Origin: Cytospora piceicola
Lineage: Eukaryota; Ascomycota; Sordariomycetes; Diaporthales; Cytosporaceae
Assembly: GCA_023375675.1 (NCBI GenBank)
Contig: JALQBC010000015.1
Coordinates: forward strand, 372,001 to 436,000
Direction of reading: 5' to 3'
Length of the DNA: 64,000 bases
The notes under the pieces were generated by a model. The model did no database searches. It saw only the letters and a list, made by a program, of their open reading frames with translations, and was not told where the DNA came from. Below are positions 11,108-22,495 of the stretch, one piece after another (position 1 is the stretch's first letter; each line of letters opens with the position of its first letter). A program made the translations under genes and the position numbers.

Positions 11108-12766
11108 ATGAGGTCCACCTTCCTCGCGGCCGTGTCCGTTATACTACGTCTTGGCGAAAGCTTGACTGTATCCAACCACTCGGCGCCGCTAGCAACCACC
11201 AAGAATGGCACATACCAGGGCCGTTACCTCCCAGAGTGGCACCAGGACGTCTTCCTCGGCATGCCGTACGCGCAGCCACCCCTGGGCGACCTCCGATTCC
11301 GTTGGCCGAGGAGCCTGAACAGCTCGTTCGACGGTGTTCGAGACGCCTCTGAGTACGGGTACAGCTGCATGCAGTACCACTCGACCTTCAACCTCTCCGA
11401 GGACTGTCTAACCTTGAACGTCATCCGGCCGGCAGGAAGCGCCGGGCACACCAAGCTGCCTGTCCTGGTGTGGAACTATGGCGGTGGTCTCTCCGTGGGC
11501 TCGACGGCGGACCCTCAGTACAACCTGAGCGGGATCGTCAGGGTCAGCCAGGACATGGGGCAGCCCGTCATCGCCGTGGACATGAACTACAGGCTGGGCA
11601 TGTGGGGGTTCTTGCAGACGCCCGCGCTCGTGGCCGAGGGGTCTAGCAATGCGGGTCTGCTGGATCAGAGGCTGGCGCTGCAGTGGGTTCAGGAGAACAT
11701 CGCGGCGTTTGGTGGTGACCCAGACCGGGTGGTCGTCTGGGGGGAGAGTGCTGGGGCGCAGAGCATCGCATATCACCTCTTTAGCTACGACGGCCGTGAT
11801 GATGGACTGTTTCGTGGTGCGATCATGGAGAGTGGTGGGCCAACAGGGTGCGAAGTGCAAGACCTGGCGTTCTACTCGATGCCGGTGGAAAACCTGACGC
11901 GAACTGTGGGTTGCTACACAGCAGATGATCAGCTGGCGTGCCTGCGCGGTCTCGACTCGGAGACACTCTTCGCGGCCGCTCCCACACAGGTCTGGAACCC
12001 CCTCATCGACGGGGACTTCCTCACCGGCTATCCCAGCGCGCTCATCCGTGAGGGGAAGTACAATGCCATGCCGCTCCTCACGGGCACGAACACGGACGAA
12101 GGGGCGGGCTTCTCCCCCTCCAAGCCAAACACCGAGGCCGACCTCTTCACCGACCTCCTCTCGTGGCGGAACTACGCCCTCTCGCCCCCCACGATCCGCA
12201 GGCTCCTCGAGCTGTACCCCGACGACCCCTGCACCGAGCCGCCCCTGTACATCAGCAACTGCAGCGTGTTCCCGTCCAAGGGCCTGCAGTGGCGCCGGGG
12301 CGCCGCCATCGGGGGCGACATGGTGATGCACTCGGGCCGGCGCAAGATGTGCGAGGCGTTCTCTCGGGCCCCGGGGCGGCCGGCCGTGTACTCGTACCGG
12401 TTCGACACGCGGCTGTGGGGCCAGCCGGCGCTCGACGGCGTGCACCACTTCGACAACGTGGCCTTCAGCTTCCAGAACATCTCGGGGCTGCTGGGCACGC
12501 GCGCGGGGGACCTGAGGGTCGCGCGGAGCGTTGCGGTGGCGTACGTCAGCTTCGTGCACAACCTAGACCCGAACCCGCCGGGCCGCTGGGGCGTGGACGC
12601 GAGGGTGGACCGGCTGCGGCTGCCGGCGTGGCCGAGGTACAGCCTGGACAGGCCGACGAACATGGTGCTCAACGTGACGGGGCCGTGGGTGGAGGCGGAT
12701 ACCTGGAGGAAGGAGGGCATCGCGTACCTGAATACGTATGAGGTCGCGAGGGAGTTGCTGGCATAG
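11108..12766 (+). CDS. Secreted type-B carboxylesterase/lipase
   Basis: An intronless gene for 552 aa. A hydrophobic N terminus (about 1-19) acts as a likely signal peptide. The alpha/beta-hydrolase domain has the SEDCLTLNV motif (97-105), an oxyanion-hole region YGGGLSVG, and the nucleophile elbow GESAG with Ser214. Glu331 (TNTDEGAG) and a His at 446-447 (DGVHHFDN) complete the triad expected of type-B carboxylesterases. The enzyme should hydrolyse carboxylic esters outside the cell; many N-glycosylation sequons (NHS, NGT, NSS, NLS) support secretion. The exact ester is not predictable. The second half (about 12060-12650) is unusually GC-rich and codon-biased, which opens long antisense frames. 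Confidence 0.9.
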   Translation: MRSTFLAAVSVILRLGESLTVSNHSAPLATTKNGTYQGRYLPEWHQDVFLGMPYAQPPLGDLRFRWPRSLNSSFDGVRDASEYGYSCMQYHSTFNLSEDCLTLNVIRPAGSAGHTKLPVLVWNYGGGLSVGSTADPQYNLSGIVRVSQDMGQPVIAVDMNYRLGMWGFLQTPALVAEGSSNAGLLDQRLALQWVQENIAAFGGDPDRVVVWGESAGAQSIAYHLFSYDGRDDGLFRGAIMESGGPTGCEVQDLAFYSMPVENLTRTVGCYTADDQLACLRGLDSETLFAAAPTQVWNPLIDGDFLTGYPSALIREGKYNAMPLLTGTNTDEGAGFSPSKPNTEADLFTDLLSWRNYALSPPTIRRLLELYPDDPCTEPPLYISNCSVFPSKGLQWRRGAAIGGDMVMHSGRRKMCEAFSRAPGRPAVYSYRFDTRLWGQPALDGVHHFDNVAFSFQNISGLLGTRAGDLRVARSVAVAYVSFVHNLDPNPPGRWGVDARVDRLRLPAWPRYSLDRPTNMVLNVTGPWVEADTWRKEGIAYLNTYEVARELLA

Positions 12767-14657
12767 GGGTGACCAGTTGATCGATCGATCGATCTGGCTT
12801 TCGTGCTGTTGTCGATACGCATCATCAACGGCATGAGCGCCCGCGGCGGTGAGGAGCTGCAGGAGGTGGCTGATGCAGTGCTTGACGCCGGCGTTGGGAG
12901 CTAATGCGGGAAGGAAGCGTTCATGTGGACAGAAAGAGGCGAGTTGCAGAGAGGCCACATTAAATGCACATCTGGGAGTACCTAGTGCCCTGCGTAATAG
13001 ACCTTATGACCTGCTGTCTGAAGCCTGTTCTCGATGGACCATACATGACCATGGTCGCCACCGACTCACCGTAACATCAGCCGTCTTTGCAACGTGACGA
13101 CACCAACACTGAGACTTGGAAGCTCTATTCAGCCACCCACTATCCAGGTTACTTCTTTTGTGAAGAGTTCCAGGGCTCATGCGGGCCGAAGTTTCCGTGT
13201 CCCTGGGCCGGGTAGCTGCAGGTACGAGATTTTGTGTTTCCTTGAGGTGGAAAAAGGATGAACAGCTCCGTCGAGATTGCAACTTGACTCAGCCTACTCG
13301 GCGGCTTTGATTTACCGCGAGAAGAAACGTTCCGGGATGCCAATGTTCGGTGTACAATGAGGTGCTTGATGCAGGTATCCGGAGTCTATCCCGCTCGACA
13401 GCCCTGGATGAGAGACAGACAGCCATGTCTACTTGAGTACTTGACTGTTTCAGTACTTGAGTACTTGAATAGGTATCGAAGGCTTCCTCCACGGTGCACT
13501 GCAGGCGCGTTCCCCTGTCGATCTCTCAGCCTCTCCTGCAGGCTGCGTGGGCGCCATCTCTTTCAGGCAATAGAAGGCTCTGGATCACCATCCAGGTTGT
13601 CTGACCCTTCCGTGACTTTCCTTCCTGTCAGTCTGTCTGTCTTGCAGCCACGAGGTCCATGTCACCGATGTGGAATCAATCAAACCCTCCTCTTAATGCT
13701 GCATTCCAGTATCTGGCTTTCATCTCGACTCACGATCCACACTTGGCTGATTGGGCACAAGTGTACGCGATCCAGCCACCAACCACCATGGGTGGACCAT
13801 ACCTAGAACTCAAGCTTAAATCGACAACACACCAGACCAACTAACTACATGTATTGACCCTCTCATCATGGCAAGTTCTATGAGATTCGACCTCGGCAAC
13901 CTCAGCTCACCATCGCAAAACTATGAGGGTCGGGGACCGAGATTTGCCCAGCAGCGCCGTTACGCGCTGCAATCTCCCAACTGGCAACGGAAGTGTGAAG
14001 TATCGACTTCCTGGCATCACCATGACCCTTTCTTTGTATCTTTTTCCCACAGTCACATTATATCCAATGAGTGCGTAGTGGATGGGTAACTAACCACGTT
14101 TAGAAGGTGTAACACCGGCTGGAGAGCCCCCACATCCGACGCATTTTTCTTTGGTGTTGAAGTCAACATCCTTCAGGCTCACGCATGCACTATGTTTTAA
14201 CGTCTGGCATGGTGCAATATCGATGATGTCGATGCATGCGAAGGCCTCTCGAGTGTGAATAGGGGTTGCGGGAAGGCCCCATACGATGTCCTTTATGTGC
14301 CTGGCGTGCCTGGAGAGCAGCGGAATGGGAAGGAGACGCCTGTGCGGACTCATATATCTCAACATCCGGTCACCAGTCCCTTCCTATGTTACTCTCTGTT
14401 TGTTTATCTGATCTTCGCCTCACCTTCCTTTCTATTCAGCGTGGCTTCTCCCTCTTCACCCGTCCAGTCCCATTGCTCATGTCCTGAGGAACAGTGGTCG
14501 GTCTTGGGATCATTCGCCAGCGTCACTCCGTCTCGCAAGCACCCTCGTCGTCGACTGCTCACAGATTCTGCATGGGATCCTAGGCCCTATATCTCTCATT
14601 TGTCCTTGTTTATCGATATATCAACATTTTTTAGAAATACTCCTCGGCACTATAGCT
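12767..14657. other. Intergenic region
   Basis: A long gene-poor spacer. It starts with a (GATC)4 tract at 12779-12794. Open frames such as 13357-13806 and 14255-14869 have no domain and overlap other frames. The last part carries pyrimidine-rich sequence (about 14380-14480) typical of a fungal promoter or 5' UTR before the subtilase start. Confidence 0.45.
12779..12794. repeat. (GATC)4 microsatellite
   Basis: Four perfect GATC units directly after the carboxylesterase stop codon, in its 3' UTR. Confidence 0.9.
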
Positions 14658-17477
14658 ATGACCAAGCTCATCATTTGCATCCTGGCCGCCGTCAGTCTTG
14701 TGCGGGCCCACCTGGCACCCGTCGTCCCCGGCGCCTTCATCGTGGAGTACGAAGATGCAGTGGATATCGATTCGCATCTCTCATCTGTTCAACACATCGC
14801 CTCCACGCGTCTGAAGCTAGATCACAAGCTTTTCAAGGGCGCTTCTCTCAGGTTCCACGATGTCGATAAAGCCCACCATCACGCAACCCTCCTGGCCAGT
14901 ACACCTCACGTCAAGAAATTATGGCCAGTCTACCTATACAACATACCTGAGTACACAATACATTGGAATGCTGGGGTGGACGCAACACTGAGGGAAGCCC
15001 AAGACGTTCCGACAACGCGCCTGGCTCCGGCTGATACGTTCTCCACGCACGTTATGACTCAAGTTAATCAGCTACGGGATGCGAGTGTTCTTGGGGAGGG
15101 GATCAAGGTTGCCATCGTCGATACAGGTGTAAGTAGACATCAAGACTTTTTCTGTCGGGTTTACCAATGTCCGACTCACTGATTTGGTTGCAGGTCGATT
15201 ACAAACACCCAGACCTTGGTGGTTGCTTTGGCCCAGGATGCCTCGTTTCCACCGGTTACGATTTCGTTGGGGACAATTTCACAGGAAGCAATATTGCCGT
15301 CCCAGGGCCTGATCCTATGGACTGCCGAGGTCATGGTACCCACGTTGCTGGAATAGTTGCTGCCCAGGCAGACAACAAATGGGGCATCAGCGGCGCTGCG
15401 ACAGGCGTGTCACTCGGTGCATATCGTGTCTTGGGCTGTAGTGGATCAGCTCCCAATGATATCCTGATTGCCGCTTTCAACAGAGCATTCGAAGACGGGG
15501 CTGATATCATCACAGCATCGATAGGCGCACCGTCTGGATGGAGCGAGGATCCTTGGTCCGTCGTGGTATCACGGATCGTCGAGGCTGGTGTCCCCTGCAC
15601 AATTGCTGCCGGCAACAGTGGCGACCGTGGACTATTCTATCCTGATGGTGCTGGAAATGCATTAAAAGCGACCGCTATCGCATCTGTCGACAACGTCGTT
15701 ACGCCAGAAATTCGCACAAACGCGTCGTATACAGTCCAGAATGGCCCAGACCAACCCTTTGGCTACAATCCTGGACAGCCTGCAGCCTGGGGCAATGTCA
15801 CACTGCCTTTGAGAGCCGTCAAATTCAATACGACTGATCCGGGCAACGCTTGTTCAGCCCCGTCAGAAATTGCTTCAGAGTTGTCGTCAGACCTATCTGG
15901 GCATATTGTCCTCGTACGCAGAAGCACATGCTCTTTCGAAGAGAGGCTTCGGTGGCTGATTACGAGGGGTGCACGCTACGTACTCTTCTATAATAACGAG
16001 ACTACTGGCACAGTGGCTGTGTCTGAATCCTCAATATCTGGTCTTCGAGCAGTAGGTATGGTGACTGCAGACCAGGGCGAGGCATGGTCTGCTTTACTTT
16101 CAGCTGGCAAGAATGTTACCGTGGCGATGACCAATCCCAAAACGGCGTCGAACTTCTGGGTTCCAGTGCCCAACAATTTGACTGGAGGGTTTCCTAGTTC
16201 TTTTACGTCATGGGGCCCTACATACGAGGTGGGCTTGAAACCACAGCTCGCCGCCCCCGGTGGTTCTATCCTGTCAACATGGCCCACGAAGCTAGGCTCT
16301 TACGCTGTGGTATCCGGAACCTCCATGGCCACCCCACTTGTCGCTGCTATATATGCACTCTTGATGACGGTTCGGGGAACCAAGGATCCTCAAACACTGG
16401 CCAACCTATTGTCAAGCACATCGAAGCCTAATCTCTTCAACGATGGCACAACAACCTACCCGATACTGGCCCCCGCCGTGCAACAAGGTTCAGGTTTAGT
16501 TCAGGCTTACGACGCAGCCTACGCGACGTCTCTACTGAGTGTTAGCAGCCTCTCATTCAACGATTCTGACAACATCGTACCTGTTCAAGCCTTCACCATA
16601 TTCAACAACGGAAGCCAGTCTGTCGTATACACCCTCAGCCATGTGGGCGCAGCCACGGGGTACACTCTGCCAAGCAACGGAAGTATATTACCTGCGGAAT
16701 TTCCAATCAAACCCCATAAAGATTATGCTACATTGGAGTTTTCCGACGGCGGCTCATTCACACTTCCCGTCGGACATCGCAAGATGGTGAAAGTGAGAGC
16801 CACGCCTCCCGCCGGACTCGACCCTAAGAGACTGCCAGTATACTCAGGGTACATCGCCATTAACGGCTCCGACGGGTCTAACCTCTCACTTCCCTACGTT
16901 GGCGTTGCTGGATCACTGCATTCTGCCACAGTTCTTGACACCGCGGGCACGTACATATCCAGTTCTCGGGGCAATCGCAAGGTCGCCGTCCCCACCAACT
17001 ACACCTTCCTCCTGCCTCCTCCTGGCACGCGATACACAGGGAATATCTCGGATGTGGATGTCCCCGCCTTGGTCGTCAATCTCGCTTTAGGCTCACCGCT
17101 GGTCCGCGTTGACGTCGTCCCTGCTTCTGCGTCGTTGCGTGCCAATCTCACCGAGTCGGTTGGCCTCAAGACACTCGGGGACGTGTTCGGGACGCCGTTC
17201 GTAAGTAACTTGAAGCTTGCCTCATCATCTTCTTGAGCTCCATTGTTAGTATGTCTCTCGAAACATCCGCTGATCTTTGTAGAAATACCATGCACGCGGC
17301 ATGATTGTCACTAAATGGGATGGAAGCCTGCCCAATGGAAACTCCGCCCCAGCCGGCACTTACAAATTGGTGGTTCGAGCATTGAAGATCTTCGGAGACA
17401 GAGATGGTGCAAAAGATCAGTACGACACGCTTGAGACGCCTGAATTCAAAATCCGGTATATGTCCCCATCCGATTAG
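14658..17477 (+). CDS. Secreted subtilisin-like serine protease (S8, Vpr-like)
   Basis: Three exons (14658-15128, 15194-17200, 17283-17477) encode 890 aa; both introns are phase 0. Residues 1-17 form a signal peptide, followed by an I9-like propeptide (about 25-95). The catalytic triad is Asp155 (VDTGVD), His204 (RGHGTHVAG) and Ser534 (SGTSMATP), with the oxyanion Asn298 (AAGNSG). A protease-associated (PA) insert lies at about 350-470 between His and Ser. A C-terminal Fn3-like/DUF1034-type region follows, ending in a strand that the third exon completes. The architecture matches the fungal minor extracellular subtilases related to bacterial Vpr and C5a-peptidase-like enzymes. It should cleave proteins outside the cell. 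The first intron falls exactly inside the Asp motif, which supports the splice call. Confidence 0.92.
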
Positions 17478-18055
17478 GAGACCTGGTATATCACGAGACT
17501 CAGTAGATTGACTTGAATGATCAAGACTTATGTACCTAAGTAGTCGATTAGAGTAATATCATCAACAATAGCTATATAGTGAGCTTAGCTGTACCTCTCC
17601 CTCTAGCCAAACTTCAGTCTGGCCCAAGCCCACAGCTTAGGCACCCATGGTAAATAGGTACTTACCTGGGTACCGAGCTTTCGATGGCCTGTAGTACGCT
17701 TTGTTGTTTACCCTTGGGACCAGAAAACATGGAAATACGCGACTTTACGCGTACGGTGACTCAAGCGCCTCCTTTATTTCGACCTCACCCAGTGCCAGCT
17801 TCAAGTACGTACCTAGCCAGCACCACCTGGGCACTGATTTGCGGGAGCTGTAGCACTTAGAAAACTAAGAAGCCCTCGAGGCTTTCAGTCTGAGATTCAG
17901 ATTTACTTCCTTTATCACTTCACCCGCACCCACCACAAACTGAAGCAGTTTGCCTTCGCCTCCAACAACGCCTTTCCCCTTCTGCTCTCGACACACCCAC
18001 ATGCACCACACCCATCTCTCTTCTTTCTGATCATTTCCCTTTGAGATCAACCAAA
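17478..18055. other. Intergenic / 5' leader
   Basis: No gene. GGTACTTACCTGGGTACC-like sequence lies at about 17655-17673. The 150 bases before 18056 are C/T- and CA-rich, as fungal 5' leaders often are. Confidence 0.45.
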
Positions 18056-19265
18056 ATGGATGACTCCGACATGACCAAGAACGACGGCAACGCAGACACT
18101 GCCCCTGCCAGAGACGACGCAGCCAGCGGTGACACAGCCCACCAGGTAGGTCCCCAGTTCTCCTCCTCATGTCAATCTTTCATGCAGCCTTGTCACCCCC
18201 CTGCTCTGCCCTCTGTATCTCCATACGGTGGGCAAAAGGGTGAGCGTGGCTAGCCACCCGCCTGCTCCGGCCGCGGCCACGGAAGTCCAAGGCAATCTTC
18301 AACTCTTGCCCAGTTTCTCTCAGTCTGAACGCACTCTCGGCCTAGTCAGTCAAGGGAGTTACCGGAGTGACGTCGCCTTAGGTGGGCTAGCTGAGGGGTC
18401 TGTCTGTCTGCGACGCGGCACCACGGGCTACGGCCACGTAGTATTCCAGTTGTTAGTGGAAACCCGCCGGGTTCCTGGGGGAGTCCACATATTAAGAACA
18501 GGAAGCTATGCCTCGGGTGCCCAATTCGCCGAGTTCCAACACCCTTTCTCCCCCCTATTTGGAGCTAGGAGTTGGTGAGATATACGTCAGCTTCTCATGC
18601 TGTTGTAATGGGGCTACGGGGGCCGGTCGAGAGTGATTACAAGGGGCAGGAAAGAGTGGCAACGTCGGGCCTACTCAGCTTTGGCTTGGCTCCTTGCTGA
18701 CTGGGTGTAGGATGAATACCACAAGAACGCCCTTGAAGCCACGTCCGCCTCTCCTCAAAATCTGTGCCCGGGTCTCAACGACCCAGTTGTGCAGAATTTG
18801 CAGCTCGACATCGGGCATCATATGAGGGCACTTCATATGCTGGACCACGACCTGATCCTTATCATGGAGCGCACCAAGGAGGTCAATTGCGAGCTATTTG
18901 AGGCTCTTGCTGGTGGAGCACCGCCGTATGTTAGGGTCGCGAAGGCCCACTTGAAGTTCTTGAGGGAGCAGGCGAGGGAGATGAAGAAGACCTTACAGCA
19001 GAAAAGGGCAGCCATAGACGTCCTACGCGTGGCTGGCGTGGCCCTTTTGGAAGCAACCGAGTTGAACACCGAGGGTCATACTCCGCCCGAGGAGCTCAAT
19101 ACTCAGCACGTTTGTATGCTTTCCGAGGTCGTGGAGAGAATTGCCAAGAGCGAGATGAGCGATCTCGATACGGAAAAGATGGCCGAGGCGTTGGAGCAGA
19201 TGGTCGAGAACTTCGTCGACGGCAGGCCTGAGTTCGCCGCCGCCGATGCCACCAGTTCTCGATAA
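18056..19265 (+). CDS. Small coiled-coil protein, paralogue A
   Basis: Two exons (18056-18145 and 18711-19265) encode 214 aa. Exon 1 gives 30 acidic, low-complexity residues ending in CAG|GTAGGT; the 565-nt intron is very long for this window and ends CTGACTGGGTGTAG. Exon 2 is mostly helical, with a heptad-like stretch (LKFLREQAREMKKTLQQKRAAI) and a second amphipathic helix (MSDLDTEKMAEALEQM). No catalytic domain was recognised. The gene is a diverged paralogue of the one at 22496-23637: both have a tiny first exon, the same first bases of the intron and the same bases before the acceptor. The function is unknown; a scaffold or complex subunit is only a guess. Confidence 0.68.
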
Positions 19266-20027
19266 GAGCCCAGCCGTGGTAGCTTCACGGGTCAGCCAGG
19301 TTTGTCATCATGGATGGACTTTTTGAAGTCCGAGTAGGCACTTCGAGCACCCTAACGCTTCAACAGATCAGAGCTTGCCTTGTGGATGGCGCGCCTCGAT
19401 AAGGGCACCGGGCGATACCGTCCCAAATAACTAGCACGGGATTCATGTGCAACAGCAGCCGAATGGTAGCCTGAGATCGAGGCTTACAGGCTGGAGGGCT
19501 TGACATATGACGTTTCGGTAAACAAATGGGAAGGCTAGAGCGTTCACGGAACAGGTGTGGAGGACTTGAGCACAGCGTGGTAGGACACTGCTGTCTGCAG
19601 GTGGGACGATGAAGCATGCGTGGAATTGCAACGGGAAAAACAAATAGGTTTTGAGATGATGAACTGTCTTACCTTCACATGTGACAGAACTACTACGAAT
19701 CAAGTGCGCATCACTCTAGAGATTAGCCCGTGACGATGTTTGCAGTGCATGCGGAGTTTACGCTTTAAGGATTTCACTAATGCCATACATGCACATCGGT
19801 AGGCCAAAACTTACTTCCAGCTGTGAAACTAGTTCTATGGGTGGAGTTTGACTGGAGAAAGCTTCTCATAATGCAGCAGACTTCAACTGAGGCCATGGCC
19901 CAACAACCACTGATGCCCGTTGCACATTGTTGCCGTCCGTTCTCACTCGCATTCTGGTCGTCTCTATTCTTCATGTCGCGACGCTTAGTCTCATATGCAG
20001 TCCGGTTTGCCACTCATCTTGTGTAGC
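19266..20027. other. Intergenic region
   Basis: Space between convergent genes. No domain-bearing frame is seen on either strand; short frames at 19443-19703 and 19823-20026 look like noise. Confidence 0.45.
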
Positions 20028-20749
20028 TTACGAACCATGCTGCCCGGTTCCATCGTTGCCAACATTCATAGCACAGCACTTCTTGTAGTCTAGGCCAGAT
20101 TCGCACGGGCATGGCTTGTTGCGAGAGGGGGCGGGGCCATCTCGGCTCTTCTCGATCTGTTACGATGCAGAAAAACAGAACGGTAAGTCTGGAAACACAA
20201 TCGAGAGCTAAGATGGCATGGAATGGGGAATGAGGACGGAGGGTGTTGTGACGGTTCTTACGTAGGACAGGATGCGTGAAGCTGCTTCACGGTATTCACG
20301 CAGCTCCATCACGTCGTCAGCCAAGGCGACAAGCTTCTCTTGGTAGTTGTGCTCTCTGTCGATGTTCCAAGTGATTCGGTTGCGGATTTCCGTCAAGGCG
20401 ACCTCGACCTTCTCGACGGACTGCTGGCGCTTGGACAGCAAAGAAGGTAGGTTCTCCATGCCACGCACTAAGTCGAAGTTCAACAACTCCCAGCTGCGTA
20501 GATTGTCGCGCAGTGTGCCTTCCGTCAACACGAGCGCATCAATCTCCTCCAGCCGGTGCTTCTCGGTGCCTATCTAGATGAAGAGAGTTAGGTTGAACCT
20601 TTGACCAAAAGAAGGATGACAAACACTCGAGGGGCACCTGAACCTACATTTCCACGGATGAGGACACGGGAAGACATGTAGTTGCGCTGTTGGTCGGGCA
20701 GCATCTTGGCGATACGGGCCATGCCCTCGTCCAAGGCCTTGCTGGTCAT
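20028..20749 (-). CDS. SEC-C motif protein with coiled coil
   Basis: Three exons on the minus strand (20749-20648, 20573-20262, 20156-20028) encode 180 aa; all junctions are phase 0 with donors GTAGGT and GTAAGA and acceptors CTAG and ACAG. Residues 1-138 are helical, with coiled-coil potential around LLSKRQQSVEKVEVAL and the following helix. The last exon encodes a compact C terminus with PCPCESGLDYKKCC, a SEC-C signature (C-x-C-x8-C-C) that binds zinc in SecA and in other bacterial and eukaryotic proteins. The canonical Gly after the second Cys is Glu here. In known proteins the motif often mediates protein or nucleic-acid contacts. Exon 3 is easily missed because it is only 129 nt. The biological role is unknown. 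Confidence 0.75.
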
Positions 20750-21133
20750 CTTGATACTGGAGATTGGAAGGTGCTGGATGAACAAATAGACAATTATTGA
20801 GCAACCAAATACAAGCCAAGCGGTGTCTTGGTCGATTTGATTCAGTGATTGAAAAGGTGTTCCAAGGCTGTCTTGCCAGGGTTGGTGTGGATGAATTTCG
20901 CCAGCTAGGCAGCATATAGCTTTACCCAGTAAAGGTCAATTGAGGTTCTGCATTAAATACTGATACAAAGCTCGTAGGCCGCTAACAGCTTCCACCTATT
21001 TTCACCTGGGCATTAATTCGACTTGCAGGTCCAAGCTACAAGACTTATGTTTTCAAGCATTCCTCTGGTACCTGGGAAGCCTTGATTTCAACCCCATACC
21101 ACCTCCAACCTCAAATCAGATACCTTGACCACC
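20750..21133. other. Divergent promoter region
   Basis: About 380 bases lie between the divergent SEC-C gene and the next coiled-coil gene, and probably serve both. No further gene or clear motif is seen. Confidence 0.4.
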
Positions 21134-21786
21134 ATGGACAGACCAGACTCTGGTATGGGAGCCCTGCCGGTTTCGTTAAACGAGACCACTGAGGCTGCCA
21201 CCATCAAGCCTTCACCAAATGAAATCACCACTTCAGCAGTTCTCCTCTCCAAAGTGGCGGATCTAGAGACCCGAATTCTGTCCCTGGAGAAGAAGTACCG
21301 AGACGAACGGCGCGCCCGTATTACCCTCGAAACCAAGTTCCGATTGGTCAAGGCCAAATCGAAGCAATGGGCGGGTGCGACAGGATTGAGGCTCAGGATG
21401 CTGGAGGCGACAAGAAAGACACATTTTAAGATCCTGGATACCCAGAGGGAGGACAGACGTATCTCCAAGATCAAGCGCGAGGACATGAATAGCGTCATCA
21501 AGATCCTCAGAAATAGGGTGACCGAACTTGAGACCGCCATCAACGACGATAAAACGAAGGCCCATGCGGCTGTTGGGGCCAAGCCAAAAGCGAAGCAGAT
21601 CAAGACCATCATCAAGGAGCAGGGAAAGCACTACAGAATGATTCAGGAGGTAAGGTTCCGTGACTGCAACAACGCGATATCTCATGACTAGCTGTACTAA
21701 CTCTCCTTCAGCTGAGACACGACTTTGAGGCGGACAAGGCTCATAATTCAGCCGCAAGGGACGACGGAAACATTTCAGCGAAATAA
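21134..21786 (+). CDS. Small basic coiled-coil protein
   Basis: Two exons (21134-21649 and 21712-21786; donor GTAAGG, acceptor TTCAG, phase 0) encode 196 aa. The protein is strongly charged and helical from about residue 35 on, with regular leucine/isoleucine spacing (VADLETRILSLEKKYRDE; VIKILRNRVTELETAI), so a long coiled coil is expected. A basic patch (KPKAKQIKTIIKEQGKH) precedes the splice site. No enzymatic or DNA-binding domain was recognised. It sits between two other coiled-coil genes and is divergent from the SEC-C gene. Sequence similarity to those neighbours is not obvious beyond composition. Confidence 0.65.
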
Positions 21787-22495
21787 AATTTGAAGGTGGG
21801 TATGTAATTCTTTTGAACTGATCAACACGAATGGAGGAGGAGGATGGGTAGAGTCTCTGTCAGTCTTCTTCGTGGTAATTAGTGCACTCAAAGCCGGAAC
21901 TCTTGAAGAAGCTATCCCTATTCACCTGCTCTAACGGGAACTCGACGGGCGATGTTGATGCCACAATATCATGTTGATGCCACAATGTAAAGCTATTCCG
22001 ACATAAGTACCATCTCAGTACCGTATGTCTCTCAACTGCAACCTCATTAGATTTGCTTCCTAGTAACCGGTCTGCCACTGAGTCCCATCCCTCCTCCTCC
22101 CTTTCCCGCCTAGTAGACGCGTCCCCTGGTGGTCCAAGTGATAGCCTGCCGGTAAGCTGGAGGGAAGATTCAAAGACGCGTAACGCGTACATCGTACTGT
22201 GGCAGGCAAAGTCAGGTGGGTACCTAGGTACCTCCAGGACTTTTCACTGACCCAGACCCACTTATTCTTTCCGTCAGCCTGATCTTTGCCCAAATAAATA
22301 CCCACAGCAGCAGCCTCGCTCGATTCCAAACTTCCAACTTTCCTTCGTTCCTTCGTCACACACAAACCATCCACCATTCATCTCTCATACTCAAAAACCC
22401 TCAGATCTTCTTCAGTACTACACTTCAGACATTCCAATCAATCTGTCACCCTTGAGCACTCATCGACCTTCCAACTAGCCTCATTTGTGTTCAAG
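21787..22495. other. Intergenic / 5' leader
   Basis: No gene. It holds an exact TACCTAGGTA palindrome (22221-22230). About 150 bases of C/T-rich sequence precede the ATG at 22496. Confidence 0.45.
22221..22230. repeat. Dispersed palindrome TACCTAGGTA, copy 2
   Basis: An exact 10-bp palindrome, about 270 bp before the ATG of coiled-coil paralogue B. Confidence 0.7.

Noticed and set aside
11408..12559. 383-codon antisense ORF under the carboxylesterase.
   Set aside because: Low-complexity Arg/Val-rich translation, a by-product of GC-rich codon use in the real gene.
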